Source of the DNA: Sthenelais limicola
Taxonomy: Eukaryota; Annelida; Polychaeta; Phyllodocida; Sigalionidae
DNA length: 64,000 nucleotides
Reading direction: 5' to 3'
NCBI GenBank assembly: GCA_942159475.1
Contig: OW804094.1
Coordinates: forward strand, 18,457,067-18,521,066
Numbering within the stretch: position 1 is the stretch's first letter; each line of letters begins with the position of its first letter. Made by a program: the position numbers and the translations under genes. A model generated the notes under the pieces. That model saw only the letters and a list, made by a program, of their open reading frames with translations, searched no databases and was not told where the DNA came from. Shown one piece after another: positions 9,770 to 20,104 of the stretch.

Positions 9770-9955
9770 AGATGAACACTTGCTCTACCGTACTGTAAGC
9801 AACAGATACTACTTAGTCCTATTGAAACATTAATAAATATAACATATGCTAAACATAGAAGGTTTTCAATAATTTTCGACTTGTATAAACTCCCATAAGT
9901 CTATGCGAATCCAAATCCAAAATGGCAGTCGAACACCTCCCCTATTCAGTCTAGA
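9770..9955 (+). mobile_element. Diverged Fam-C relative
   Basis: Shares 'cataagtctatgcgaatcca...aaaatggcagtcgaacacctcccctatt' with the right end of Fam-C but is heavily diverged, with AATGGCAG instead of AATGGCGG. Confidence 0.5.
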
Positions 9956-10020
9956 TGGCAGTCGAACACCTCCCCTATTCAGTCTAGATGGCAGTCGAAC
10001 ACCTCCCCTATTCAGTCTAG
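9921..10020. repeat. 33-bp tandem triplication
   Basis: Three copies of GATGGCAGTCGAACACCTCC plus CCTATTCAGTCTA. The unit fuses the diverged Fam-C end to the first bases of Fam-D, so it arose after both were adjacent. Confidence 0.9.
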
Positions 10021-10225
10021 GTCCAAACCCTCAGATCAGATAAGAATGGTATGTCAGTGATTAGACGCCTACTTCACTAATCGGTTTCCTGGCCTAGGAC
10101 TAGGCGTTCCAATAGGAATATAATGACATTTTGCGGTCTTAATGGAATTATAATGGCACTTTGCGGTTTGAAGCAACAGGCTTTCCCTCCATTTGAAGGG
10201 ACTTTCTCAACTTTGGGCCTAGACA
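10013..10225 (-). mobile_element. Fam-D, full length
   Basis: Starts AGTCTAGGTCCAAACCCTCA and ends CTTTGGGCCTAGAC. Carries the internal duplicated 'atttgcggtctta / ctttgcggtttga' module. Confidence 0.9.
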
Positions 10226-10404
10226 GTACTGAAAAAAAATCAAGCTCAAAACTGAGGTTGAAGGTTGTTTTTCGTCCATTTTATATATAGATCTACCTTG
10301 TTAAATAGACTATACCTGCTACATTATGACCTTCTACTTTAATCCTTCACCATACCAACAACACAAGGTCATATTCAGTACCATCAGGGCCAGGTCAATT
10401 CGTC

Positions 10405-10451
10405 TGACCTTTGACCTTGGATCTGATATATATGTGACCTTGGTGTGACCT
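10405..10451 (-). promoter_or_regulatory. DR1 plus DR5 nuclear receptor motifs
   Basis: TGACCT-T-TGACCT at 10405-10417 is a perfect DR1 (HNF4/COUP/RXR-type). TGACCT-5 bp-TGACCT at 10435-10451 is a perfect DR5 (RAR/RXR-type). Both lie in about 360 bp of DNA with no repeat-family match. Binding is not shown. Confidence 0.4.
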
Positions 10452-10588
10452 TGCAGTCATAATTTGCATTAAATAGCCTGTGTCTAACGTGATGGTAGAG
10501 ACAATGGATCGGTGCGGGCAGGGCATGGGACCAGGGATTTAGGTTTTGAGTGAAAATATTTTGGAGTCTGTTGACAGTAAACCTATAT

Positions 10589-10823
10589 GGGTTAGTTATT
10601 CAGAAAATGTACAATTGGCAGAACAACACATTTAGTAAATTTTGCTAAATTAGGCTGAAAAATGATAAATACTGAGTGTATATGTGTATATTTGGTATCG
10701 CATTCATTTAAAGTATCAGTTCTGTTATGTTAAACTGCATTTTGAATCTTATTTTTGTCTTAAGTGTAGGTTATTTGAGAGATTTGCTAAAAGCGAATTG
10801 TAGATTTTCTGAAAATCTGACCC
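10589..10823 (+). mobile_element. Fam-A, full length
   Basis: GGGTTAG start and CTGACCC end. Only the four bases CTAT separate it from a Fam-B copy starting at 10828. Confidence 0.9.
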
Positions 10824-10827
10824 CTAT

Positions 10828-11165
10828 GTGATGTGTTAAAAGTCACGAGTCGCAAAATTGATATTTTGCAAAGTGTTTTTTAAAAAGATATCTTTGTCAA
10901 AATATTTTCATTTCTGGGGTGCTTAACGTTATGTATGGCATGAATACATGTACCAAGTTTCGAGACGGTTTATTAAATATATCCATGCATTTCTAAGGTC
11001 ATCTTATAGAATATATTCAGCTACTTTACTAGTAATTGCCCACCCAGAACTTTTTTTTCAAAAATAAAAATATCAAACTTAAAATATATAAAAAAAATAT
11101 AAATACTTATTAAATCTCCCATAGCTTACTATTATTGGAATCAACTTGATCTCATCTTTCCAAAA
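10828..11165 (-). mobile_element. Fam-B, right end missing
   Basis: Left terminus GTGATGTGTTAAAAGTCACG, continuing to the 'gatctcatctttcc' block. The right TIR is lost. Confidence 0.85.
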
Positions 11166-12039
11166 TACATTGAAATGAAATTTCATATGCTTTCTTTAAA
11201 TGCAGTGTATTGAGTTTTATTCTGGTTGTTTAAGAATAATAGAATTCCGTATGATTCTATTTATTAAGGTAACTACGCAGTTAAATTATTTAAAAAATTA
11301 TTAAAAATTTATCTAAAAAGGTCTCAACGAACTACATAAACAAAAAAGTTAATTAATTGGATTAAACTCTGTTGGCGAAATTGAAATCATGTTAAATGCA
11401 GTTATGTTTTTAAAAAAACTCTTATTATGTAACTGGTTTTATTTCAATAAAGAATATAAAAGTCTACTATTTCCATCTACAGATATAATTACAAGAGTTT
11501 GCCAAATTCTCCTGATAATCTTTATTGTTAAATTGGATGCCAAAGGCCAGTAAATTATCAGTAGGAAATCTACCTGAACGTTTCCATGTGTGAGAGATAT
11601 TCATGACTAGATACCAAACCATCACTCGCGCCATCTTTCATCTTGAGCATGTCATGAGATACAGTTAAAATGGCTGGCGGCCTTTTTTTGCTGAGTCATT
11701 GTCGTGGAAGCAGTGGTGAGAGGAGGAGAGGGAGAGATAGACATAGAGAGCGATAGAGATCAGTAATTAGTTTTGAAGCTGATGATAATGTGAGAGGAGA
11801 GACACTAGTAGCCAGTGGTCCTCGTTGTGGTCAGTGCTTAGATGTGGTGTGTGTGGGGGGGGGGGGGGGGAGGGGGGGCTGCGGCCGAAAAAATGGGGGG
11901 GGGGGCACTATATTAATATAGGCTTAACGTTACAGATGTATGGCTTCTACCTCTCTCCTTGTTTCTTCTGTTGGCATTAGCATCAATTTTTTGAAAACTC
12001 CTTTATTCGAATATAACCTGGGCACTTGCAATGCTGCGT
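11166..12039. other. Unassigned AT-rich stretch with a G-run
   Basis: No family match. A G-run near 11851-11900 is quadruplex-prone. No credible coding frame. Confidence 0.4.
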
Positions 12040-12044
12040 GAAGT

Positions 12045-12085
12045 CGCCAGAAAATGTGCAATTCACCTTCACCATAAAAAAATAT
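12045..12085 (-). mobile_element. Fam-A terminus fragment
   Basis: Only GTCGCCAGAAAATGTGCAAT and the adjoining TTCACCTTCACC remain. Confidence 0.6.
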
Positions 12086-12330
12086 TTCCAAGAAATGTTC
12101 TAGTCGGGAAGGAAGACATCGGTAAAAGAAAATCAGAAAATATAAAAAAATAAAATAAAAAAAGAGTTCAAAATGATTTCGAAAAGACATTTTATTGACA
12201 TGTTTTATTATTCTATGAGCCCTGATGACAGGTTACTAGGAATAAAGCTTGTGATTTAAAAATAAAAAAGGTATTTTTTTTTGAGTGCCCCCCCCTCACC
12301 CCTCGGTTAGCCCAGGAGTGATGTGTACAT

Positions 12331-12566
12331 GGGATAGATTTTCAGAAAATATACAATTCCTCTTCACCAATCCCTCTCAAATAACCCACATTTAAGACAA
12401 AAATGAGCTTCAAAATGATGTTTAACATAACAGAACTGATACTTTATATCAATGCGATACGAAATATACTCAGATATACCCAGCAGTCATCATTTTCCAG
12501 CCTAATTTAGCACAAGTTCCTAAATGTGTAGAGCTGCCAATTGTACATTTTCTGAAGATCTGACCC
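12331..12566 (-). mobile_element. Fam-A, full length, TSD ACAT
   Basis: Perfect ACAT at 12327-12330 and 12567-12570. The first terminus has decayed to GGGATAG. Confidence 0.93.
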
Positions 12567-12778
12567 ACATGTAGTGGTGTTGGTGTAGGTGAGAGGGTGG
12601 TCACCTGTGGTCAGTGTGCAGTGGTCAGTTAGCACCTGTTCCCTCCTACCTCCAACAGCTGCTCCTACCTAATGTGGTGGCCATAGCCCCCAGGGTGAAA
12701 GAGGGTGGTTGGGGGTTATGGGGTGGGTGTGTGGAGAGGTGGGGGTTTCTAGAGGTTCTGTACTACCCTCAATATAAA

Positions 12779-12915
12779 TGTGATGTGTTCCAGATGAATG
12801 AGTTACAAGTGGCAACATTGATATTTTTCAAAGTGATTTATTCACAAGATCTCCTTGTAGGAATGTTCTCATTTTTGGGGTGTTTAACGCGGCTAGGTGC
12901 CTTAATACATGGTCA
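12779..12915 (-). mobile_element. Fam-B left fragment
   Basis: Starts GTGATGTGTTCCAGATGAAT and ends within the 'ggggtgtttaacgc' block. Confidence 0.8.
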
Positions 12916-12976
12916 GTTATTAGCTAGGACCCTCATCTACTATTTTTCAGATGTAAATATTCATCTCATTCAAAGC

Positions 12977-13156
12977 TGACATGTTATTATTATTAAGTTG
13001 TTATGAAGCCCTATAAAGGGATTTTCATGTTATTGTTGTAACGAAAAATTCAAGAAAGAGACGTCGGCAGTCATCGGAAGAACTGGCATGTCTCGGTGTC
13101 AGAATTGACCGACCTATTGTGAACAAAATCATGCAATAAAGAATTTCTGAATTTGA
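12977..13156 (+). mobile_element. Retroelement 3' end, second type
   Basis: Ends in AATAAAG followed by 'aatttctgaatttgaatttgagtttgaag', a (TGAATT)n-like tail. Such microsatellite tails after a polyadenylation-like hexamer are common at non-LTR retrotransposon or SINE 3' ends. No coding part is present. Confidence 0.5.
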
Positions 13157-13211
13157 ATTTGAGTTTGAAGAAACATATAGACGTACTTATTGGAGGTCCT
13201 AATGTTTAGCA

Positions 13212-13512
13212 TCATTAGAATCGGTTTGATCTCATCTTTTCAAATATAAGTATATATATTTATTTTTGAAAAAAAAAAGTTTGCAAAATTTTTGGGTGGA
13301 TGATTACTAGTAAAGTAGCTAAATATACTCTATAGGATGATCCTAGATATGCAGATATATTTAATAATAATAATGCACTGTCTCGAAATACGGCACATGC
13401 GACCTCAAGGGACTAGACACCCCATGATGAAACCATTCCAATAAAGAGATCTTGTGAATAAAAACACTTTGCAAAATATTAATTTTGTGATTTTGTGACT
13501 CATTATCCTGGA
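13212..13512 (+). mobile_element. Fam-B, left end missing
   Basis: Begins in the 'atcggtttgatctc' block, then rejoins the family in the opposite sense at 'tatttttgaaaaa' and reaches the terminus GTGACTCATTATCCTGGAAC...ATCAC. The small inversion at the left suggests rearrangement. Confidence 0.75.
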
Positions 13513-13600
13513 ACATATCACAAATAGACAATATTATTTTTTGACGGAAGTTAGCTGAGAACGCAGCTTTCAAGGCTGACACATGGGGGGGGGGGGGGAA

Positions 13601-13945
13601 TAGGGGACTTGCATGTCTCACTGCGCATGTCTACTGCAGTGTATCCTGGGATGGATTCTGTTGAAATCTGACATATAATATGTCGTAACATTGCTATCGA
13701 AAATTGCTAGAATGTTTTCACTAATATCTTAGCTTTTATAAATGATCTATGAAAACCCAATGCATGATGGGAAAGATGAGGTTTGTTGTATGGAAACAAG
13801 TTTAACACATGGATATTGATAATAGACCATTGATACATATTCCATGGTGAACATAACATGTTTTTTTATAGATTTTATCCAGTACCATTACTCCCATAAT
13901 TCCATGCGAATCAAGATTCAAAATGGCGGCTATGCAAATCCCCTA
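13601..13945 (+). mobile_element. Fam-C, full length
   Basis: TAGGGGACTTGCATGTCTCA to AATGGCGGCTATGCAAATCC, followed by CCTA. Preceded by a 12-base G-run. Confidence 0.92.
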
Positions 13946-13954
13946 TTTGAGGAT

Positions 13955-14080
13955 GGGGGAGGGGGAATTAGAGGGTGGGAGGGATTAGAGGGTGGGGGGG
14001 GGGGGAGCATTAGAGGGTGGGCGATATTAGAGCATTAGAGGGTGGGCGATATTAGAGCATTAGAGGGTGGGCGATATTAA
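13955..14080. repeat. 25-bp G-rich tandem repeat
   Basis: AGCATTAGAGGGTGGGCGAT plus ATTAG at 14006, 14031 and 14056, preceded by related 'tagagggtggg' units. Confidence 0.9.
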
Positions 14081-14227
14081 GGACAGTGATGCCTGGGGGT
14101 ACTTGTACTTGTGTAAGTACAGAGTGGACCCACTGGACACAAGGGTTACACATGTAACCAGTTCATGCTGCAGAATCTAGGTGTCTTTTGTAAATAAACA
14201 TGGAACATTATGGATATGAACCCTATA

Positions 14228-14352
14228 TAGGTCAGATTTTCAGAGAATGTACACTTCGCCTTCACTAATTTTCTCAAATAACCCAAATTTAAGAAAAAAA
14301 TGTGCTTCAAAATGCAGTTTATCATAACAGAACTAATACTTTAAATCAATGT
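14228..14352 (-). mobile_element. Fam-A, right half missing
   Basis: Starts GGTCAGATTTTCAGAGAATG and stops after 'tactttaaatcaatg'. Confidence 0.85.
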
Positions 14353-14550
14353 TTTTCTTTAACATTTACCTTGGAAAGAGATTGCTTTGGTTGCAGAAAT
14401 GTTGTGTGTGCTATAAGACCTTGTTTCACAATTAGATTTGTTTGGTAGAATTTAATATTTTATGAACTGTATTATATAACATGGAGTGTATTGTACTCCT
14501 CAACCCATGGCATGAGTTGTACGTAAGGTTGTTCAAGAAGCATTAGTGAG

Positions 14551-14792
14551 ATTCAGCAAGTCTAACATATACGTATACGTAAACGTAACCGTATCTCTGA
14601 TATACAAACGTACGTGAAAAGAAAGAAAGAGGTTCAGCAAACCATGGCGGGAGAACATAACGTAATATATCAACCAAAATGTTTCATCTCACAATTTATA
14701 TTTTATACATAAAAATAAGACTTAAATCATAAAAAAGCTACGGATACGGTTGCGTAATTGAGATAGGTTTGCTTGCGGAACCTCCCTATTAT
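14551..14792 (-). mobile_element. Fam-G, copy 1
   Basis: Matches 32543-32789 in reverse orientation along its whole length. The ends ATTCAGCAAGTCTAACATAT and GTTTGCTTGCGGAACCTCCC are imperfect inverted repeats. A 76-codon minus-strand frame overlaps it but is not conserved as protein in the second copy. Confidence 0.8.
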
Positions 14793-15189
14793 ATGGCCCT
14801 TACGGTCCCTTTGGACTCTGATTACATACGGTTGCCTACAGTATAGGTACAATTTTTGTCTTATCTTTCTGTAGTTAAGGTAAAATTTAGTCTCTACTTC
14901 AGGCAATACTAAAAAAAAAGTATTATTTGCGAAATGTATCTTTGATCTGAATAACACAAATTAAAATCAAAGCAAATTTCATTAAGGGCGGTGATATAGT
15001 GTAGAGGTGTGTAGGTATGAGTGATGTGGGTGTGTCCTAGTCAGTACAGGTGGGAGAAGGCAGTTGAGACAAGGCATGCAAATCACTCATTACATCTGTT
15101 TACACTAGGAACATTAATTACAAATTAATTACAAACTTATTAGCCAGAAAAAGTGTTTCCTATGCCTGGGGTCAAGTCTCTTGGGGATA

Positions 15190-15900
15190 CAGTGGTTGAG
15201 GGTGAGGAGGAGAGGAGGAGAGGAGGAGGGGAGGAGGGGAGGAGGGGAGGAGGGGTGGAGGGGTGGAAGGGAGGAGAGGAGGAGAGGAGGGGAGGAGGGG
15301 TGGAGAGGAGAGATGGGGAGGAGGGGAGGAGGGGAGGAGGGGAGGAGGGGAGGAAGAAGAGGAGGGGAGATGGGGGGAGAAAGAAGAGGAGAAGGAAGAA
15401 GAGAGGGGGAACAGGAGGAGGAAAATGAGTAGGAGGAGGAGAAGGAGGCGGAGGAAGAGGAGAAGGAACAGGAAGACGAGAAGCAGGAGGAAGAGGAGGA
15501 GGAAAAGGAGTAGGAGGAAGAGGAGGAAGGGGAAGAGGAGGAGGAAGATGAGAAGGAGGAGGAACTAGGAGAAGGAGGAAGAGGAGAAAGAGGAAGAGGA
15601 GAAGGAGGAAGAGGAGGAAGGGGAAGAGGAGGAGGAAGATGAGAAGGAGGAGGAGAAGAAGGGGGAGGAAGAGGAGAAGGAGGAGGAGGAAGAGGAGAAG
15701 GAGGAAGAGGAGAAGGAGGAAGAGGAACTAGGAGGAGGAGGACAAGGATCTAGGAGGAGGAGAAGAAGGGACTAGGAGGAGGGGGAAGAGGAGGAGGAAG
15801 AACTAGGATGATGATGATGATGATGATGATAGATGATGAGAATGATGAGAGGAGGGGAGGAGAGGAGAAAGAGATGAGAATGAGTGACAGGAGAGGAGGA
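15190..15900. repeat. Purine-only tract (GGA/GAA/GAT)n
   Basis: About 700 bp of almost pure A and G on the plus strand, with a GATGAT microsatellite near 15806-15830. Open frames of 60-100 codons in several frames are artefacts of the missing pyrimidines, which remove stop codons on the complementary strand and make them rare here. Confidence 0.95.
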
Positions 15901-16210
15901 AGGAAGCAAAGGGAAGAAAAACATCGGTGAAAAAACATGGGCCAGACAAATCAAACAATCAAATCCAATGAAATCCAAAAACATTGCGCTCCAGACTTAA
16001 CTTATCAGAAGAAATGTCAGATTTTCTTTTTAAAAAACCGTGAAATCATTTCCAGTTAATTGCCTGAACATCTAAAGTGCATCTTTAGTGGAGATGCACC
16101 TGAGAGAGGTGAGTTTAAATACATAATGATTGAGGCATGTTGCGCCCAGTGCGTTCTGAGCCCGGCTTCTTTGTTCTGCGGAGGTCAGATGAGGTGTGCG
16201 TATATACAGT

Positions 16211-16445
16211 GGGTCAGATTTTCAGAAAATGTACAATTCGGCTTCACCAATTCTCTCAAATTACCCGAATTTCAGACGAAAATAAAGTTCAAAATACAGT
16301 TCAACCTAGCCAAACACATAGCTAGAATCAATGCAATACCGAATATACTCAGATATACCTAGTATTGACCAAGTTGCAGCCTAATTTAGGAGAATTTACT
16401 AAATGTGTAGTGCTGACAATTGTACATTTTTTGAAAATCTGACCC
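16211..16445 (-). mobile_element. Fam-A, full length
   Basis: GGGTCAGATTTTCAGAAAAT start and CTGACCC end. Flanking 4-mers CAGT and ATGT do not match, so the duplication has decayed. Confidence 0.9.
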
Positions 16446-16559
16446 ATGTGTGGTGGCATGATACTGGCCATGCTACCTGCGGGTGCTTACATGCAATGGG
16501 TATAGGTGAGGGGGCGGAGAGAGATGGGGATCTGGGGGATAATAAGGGATTTGTATAGA

Positions 16560-16893
16560 AAACAGTGTTAAAAAAATTAAAATATCAAACTTAAAATATA
16601 GAAATACTACTTAGATGACCTACTGTTTACTATCGTTAGAATCGGCTTGATCTCATCTGTTCAAATATGATGATACCTCAAAATCCATTTTTTTGCATAG
16701 CCGCCATTTTGAATCTTGATTCGCATGGAATTATGGGACACATTTGGTAAATTTTGCTAAATTAGACCGAAAAATCGTCAACACTAGGTATATCTGAATA
16801 TAATATTTAGTATTGTTTTGATTCAAACAATCTGTTCGGGTTATTTGTGAGGATTTCTGAAGGTGAATTTGTACATTTTCTGGCGATGTCACC
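16560..16893. mobile_element. Composite of Fam-B, Fam-C and Fam-A fragments
   Basis: 16560-16694 is the right part of a Fam-B. 16694-16738 is the Fam-C terminus GCATAGCCGCCATTTTGAAT. 16741-16893 is a Fam-A lacking its left TIR and ending TCACCC. The three partial elements are joined without spacers, which points to deletions or template switching rather than clean insertions. Confidence 0.8.
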
Positions 16894-16989
16894 CATAAGG
16901 AGGTATTGGGACGATGAAAAGTGGATGGGGAGGGGAAGGGGAGGAGTGGGGGCGGAGAGAGATGGGGATGGGGTGGATAATAGGGAGGA

Positions 16990-17035
16990 TGTTTTCCAGG
17001 AAAATGAGTCAAAAGTAGAGGAAAATGGATCTCGT
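16990..17035 (+). mobile_element. Fam-B terminus fragment
   Basis: TTCCAGGAAAATGAGTCAAA with a few following family bases. Confidence 0.6.
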
Positions 17036-17184
17036 CCAATAAATGTTCGATTACTTGTGGCTCGTTCCATTCTATATGTATCATATGTGCTAAAATTTTA
17101 TCAAATACCATGTGTAATCATCAGATCAGACTGACAAAATAACAGACTAGGTACGTAAAAACTCCAACCCAAACTCTGTTATAG

Positions 17185-17298
17185 CAATAGACAACGAGGA
17201 TTTTAGCGTGAGAACGGCCTGTATGCCCCAAGGCCGAAGGCCGAGGGACGTCTATGGGACTACAGACCGTTCGAATGCTAAATCCGAGTTGTATATTG
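17185..17298. mobile_element. 114-bp foldback element
   Basis: Arms of about 38 bp pair: CAATAGACAACGAGGATTTT at the left against the complement of ATCCGAGTTGTATATTG at the right, continuing through GAACGGCCTGTA against TACAGACCGTTC. The loop is GC-rich with AAGGCCGAAGGCCGA. A partial relative (GAACGGCCTGTA) lies near 40183-40194. Confidence 0.7.
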
Positions 17299-17299
17299 A

Positions 17300-17890
17300 T
17301 TTTAGTCCATGATGGAACACGTCAGGTGGCGCCACTTGACCAACGCAGTCTGTAGTATAATAAGTGCATGTGAAATCTTACCCAAAATGGACTAAAGGTA
17401 TATGGCTAGGCCTATCGATCTATTGACGATGTTAATTTCATAGTTAGCCTACTATGAAATTAATTATTAACTATGAAATTAACAACTTAAACTGCAGAGG
17501 TAACATTGGTGCTATTTTTAGACAACTACATTTTTATCGTACGCTTACGAGAAAAAGATATTTTTATTGCATCCCACTTATTGCACCTCTCAAGAGGGAT
17601 GCATGTATAATAAATCACAATTTTGAAGCAAATCCAAACGACTTATCTGACTCCATGACCGAATCAAGTTGATAGAGTAACACTCACCTGAAATAAAAGA
17701 GAAACACAAAGGTTAATTAAAGTTCAAAGATCTGATTGCAATGTGGCTTGAGAAAATAGCCAACGTAAGAACATTCAATGTTTGAAAATGTAGATAAAAA
17801 TATAACAATTAACAGTAACAAAATAATCTTCATCACATCGATAATTCGGTACATATGTATTATTTTAAAATTAATTAACCAGCCCATTTC
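17300..17890. other. Unassigned stretch
   Basis: No family match. Short AT-rich inverted pieces near 17430-17475 repeat 'tatgaaatta'. The 72-codon frame here shows no recognisable protein feature. Confidence 0.4.
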
Positions 17891-17894
17891 ATAT

Positions 17895-18285
17895 GTGTTA
17901 TAGGGACATGAGTCACAAGTCACACACAATGGATTTTGAGATACCATCCTATTTGGAAATATGAGATCAAAGGGATTCCAATGATAGTAAACAGTAGGAC
18001 ATCTAATAAATGTTTCTATATTTAAGTTTGATAGTTCTATTTTTGAAAAAGAAGTTTTGCAATATTTCTGGGTGGGCAATTACTAGTAAAGTCACTAAAT
18101 ATACTTCAAACGAAGACCTTCAGAAGGCAAGGGTATATCTAATTCAATGTCCTGGAATTTGGTACGTAGATTTATATGACTAAAGGTATTAAACTCTCTA
18201 AAGATCAGAACATTTCAATAAAGAGATCTTGTGAAAAAACACTAATCGCTGTTTGCGACTTGTGAATCATTTTTTAACACATCAC
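17895..18285 (+). mobile_element. Fam-B, near full length
   Basis: Left end GTGTTATAGGGACATGAGTC and right end GCGACTTGTGAATCAT...ATCAC. The first bases of the left TIR are lost. Confidence 0.88.
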
Positions 18286-18333
18286 GTATTAGTCTAGAAT
18301 GCAATTTTAATATTTGATGCAGTAAACCTACAT

Positions 18334-18568
18334 GGGTCAGATTTTCAGAAAATACACAAGTTACATTTCTACACATCTCTCAAATTCTGCTAAATTAGAG
18401 TGAAAAATGATAAATACTTAGTATATATGAGTGTATTCTGTATAGTATTCATGCAATAAATCTGTCTGGTTATGTTGAACTGTATTTTGAACCTGAATTT
18501 CGTCTGAAATTTGGGTTATTTGAGAAGATTGGTGAAGGCAAATTATACATTTTCTGATGATCTGACCC
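18334..18568 (+). mobile_element. Fam-A, full length, TSD ACAT
   Basis: ACAT at 18330-18333 and 18569-18572. Both TIRs present. Confidence 0.95.
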
Positions 18569-19260
18569 ACATGGCGGTGGTTTCATATCATTCTAATGTA
18601 ACGACTGTTGATCCAGGGGCATGAGTATTGACTCACACTGTAGCAGTAACAACAAGTATTAGAAGTTCATTGTTCAGTATGATGGACAGGTATTGAACAG
18701 ATATTGTTTACATTATGTGATATGCCATATTGTATGTATTGCAAAATCGGTGGTAATATGTAACAAATTCTTTTTACCTAAGCGAAAGATCTTTCTGTAA
18801 TGTTCTTACTATTGGGCCAGAAAACAAAAAAAAGAGTATGTTATATCTGGTAGATAAGAGGTAATGATCATATTGAGTAATCTAAATATCTGTAAATTGT
18901 ATTCATTTTTTGAAGTGTAGTAAATTCTACTGATTCGTCATGATATGTGTTAAATTAAAAATGTAAATACCTTTGTAGGAGATGAGACCTACCACATTGT
19001 GGAAATCTTCCTAATAAAATTGTTTAAAAAAAAAATTATGAGATTTTCAGCTGAGATGAGTACCATCATTTGTGTTATGATACTTCATGGGTGTAATTAG
19101 ACAATTAATTGTAATTGGCAACATTTCAAATTGCCTTTTAATTAGTTGGTTCTGTTCTTCATGCACACCTCTTATAATTATGGAGGCGGCACATGGGAAA
19201 GTTGAATGAACATCGAAAAGAAATGAACATCAGTCTATTTCCTATACCCCTGTCTGCAAC
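18569..19260. other. Unassigned stretch with a possible mRNA-like 3' end
   Basis: Contains CCTAATAAAATTGTTTAAAA plus an A-run at about 19009-19035, which could be the 3' end of a retrocopy or retroelement. No coding frame or splice context supports a gene. Confidence 0.3.
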
Positions 19261-19265
19261 TATAT

Positions 19266-19666
19266 GTGACGAGTTACAGGAAAATGAGTCACAAATCACA
19301 AATTGATATTTTTCAAAGTGTTTTATACAAGATTTCATTATTGAAACGTTCTGATATTTAGTTTGGCACTTATAGTCATATAAATCTATGTACCAAATTT
19401 CAGGACATTGTATTAAATATATTCTTGCGTTTTGAAGGCCTTCATATGGAGTATATTTAGTTACTTTACTGCTAATTACCCATCCAGAAACATTGCAAAC
19501 TTTTCTTTTTAAAAATAAAAATACCAAACTCTAAATATAGAAATACGTATTAGGTGTTCTAGTGTTTACTATCATTAGAATCGGCTTGATCTCCTCTTTT
19601 CAAATATGATGATATCTCAAAATCTAATTTTTGCGATTTGTGACTCATTTTCCTGAAACACATCAC
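19266..19666 (-). mobile_element. Fam-B, full length, TSD ATAT
   Basis: ATAT at 19262-19265 and 19667-19670. It abuts a second Fam-B in opposite orientation. Confidence 0.93.
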
Positions 19667-19670
19667 ATAT

Positions 19671-20091
19671 ATGACGTGTTACAGGACAATGAGTCACAAG
19701 TCGCAGTAAATGAATTTCGAGATATTATCATATTTGGAAAGGAGAGATAACGTGGATTCCAATGATAGTAAACTTTAGAGCATCCAATAATTACTACATA
19801 TTTCTGTATGCACGAATAGAAGGTTAGTGATATTTCTTAATGGTCAATCACTATAGTAACGTACATTGCAGGTGAATTTAGTGAAATATACTCCTTAGGA
19901 TTACCTCAGATATGCAGGGATATATTAAATACATAGTCATGAAATTTGGTAGATATATTCATGCTCCTGTCAGCGCTGAACACCCCAAATATGAAAACAT
20001 TCTGAACAAGGTTGCCTGTGAATAAATTACTTTGAAAAAGCATTTTTGCGACTTGTGACTCATATATCCGGAACACATCACATTTGATTGG
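19671..20091 (+). mobile_element. Fam-B, full length, back-to-back
   Basis: Starts at ATGACGTGTTACAGGACAAT immediately after the shared ATAT and ends ACACATCAC. The 53-bp minisatellite begins about 10 bp later. Confidence 0.93.
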
Positions 20092-20104
20092 TGGAGCATA
20101 CCAT

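Noticed and set aside
15153..15984. Glu/Arg/Gly-rich frames on plus and Ser/Pro-rich frames on minus
   Set aside because: Compositional by-products of a purine tract.
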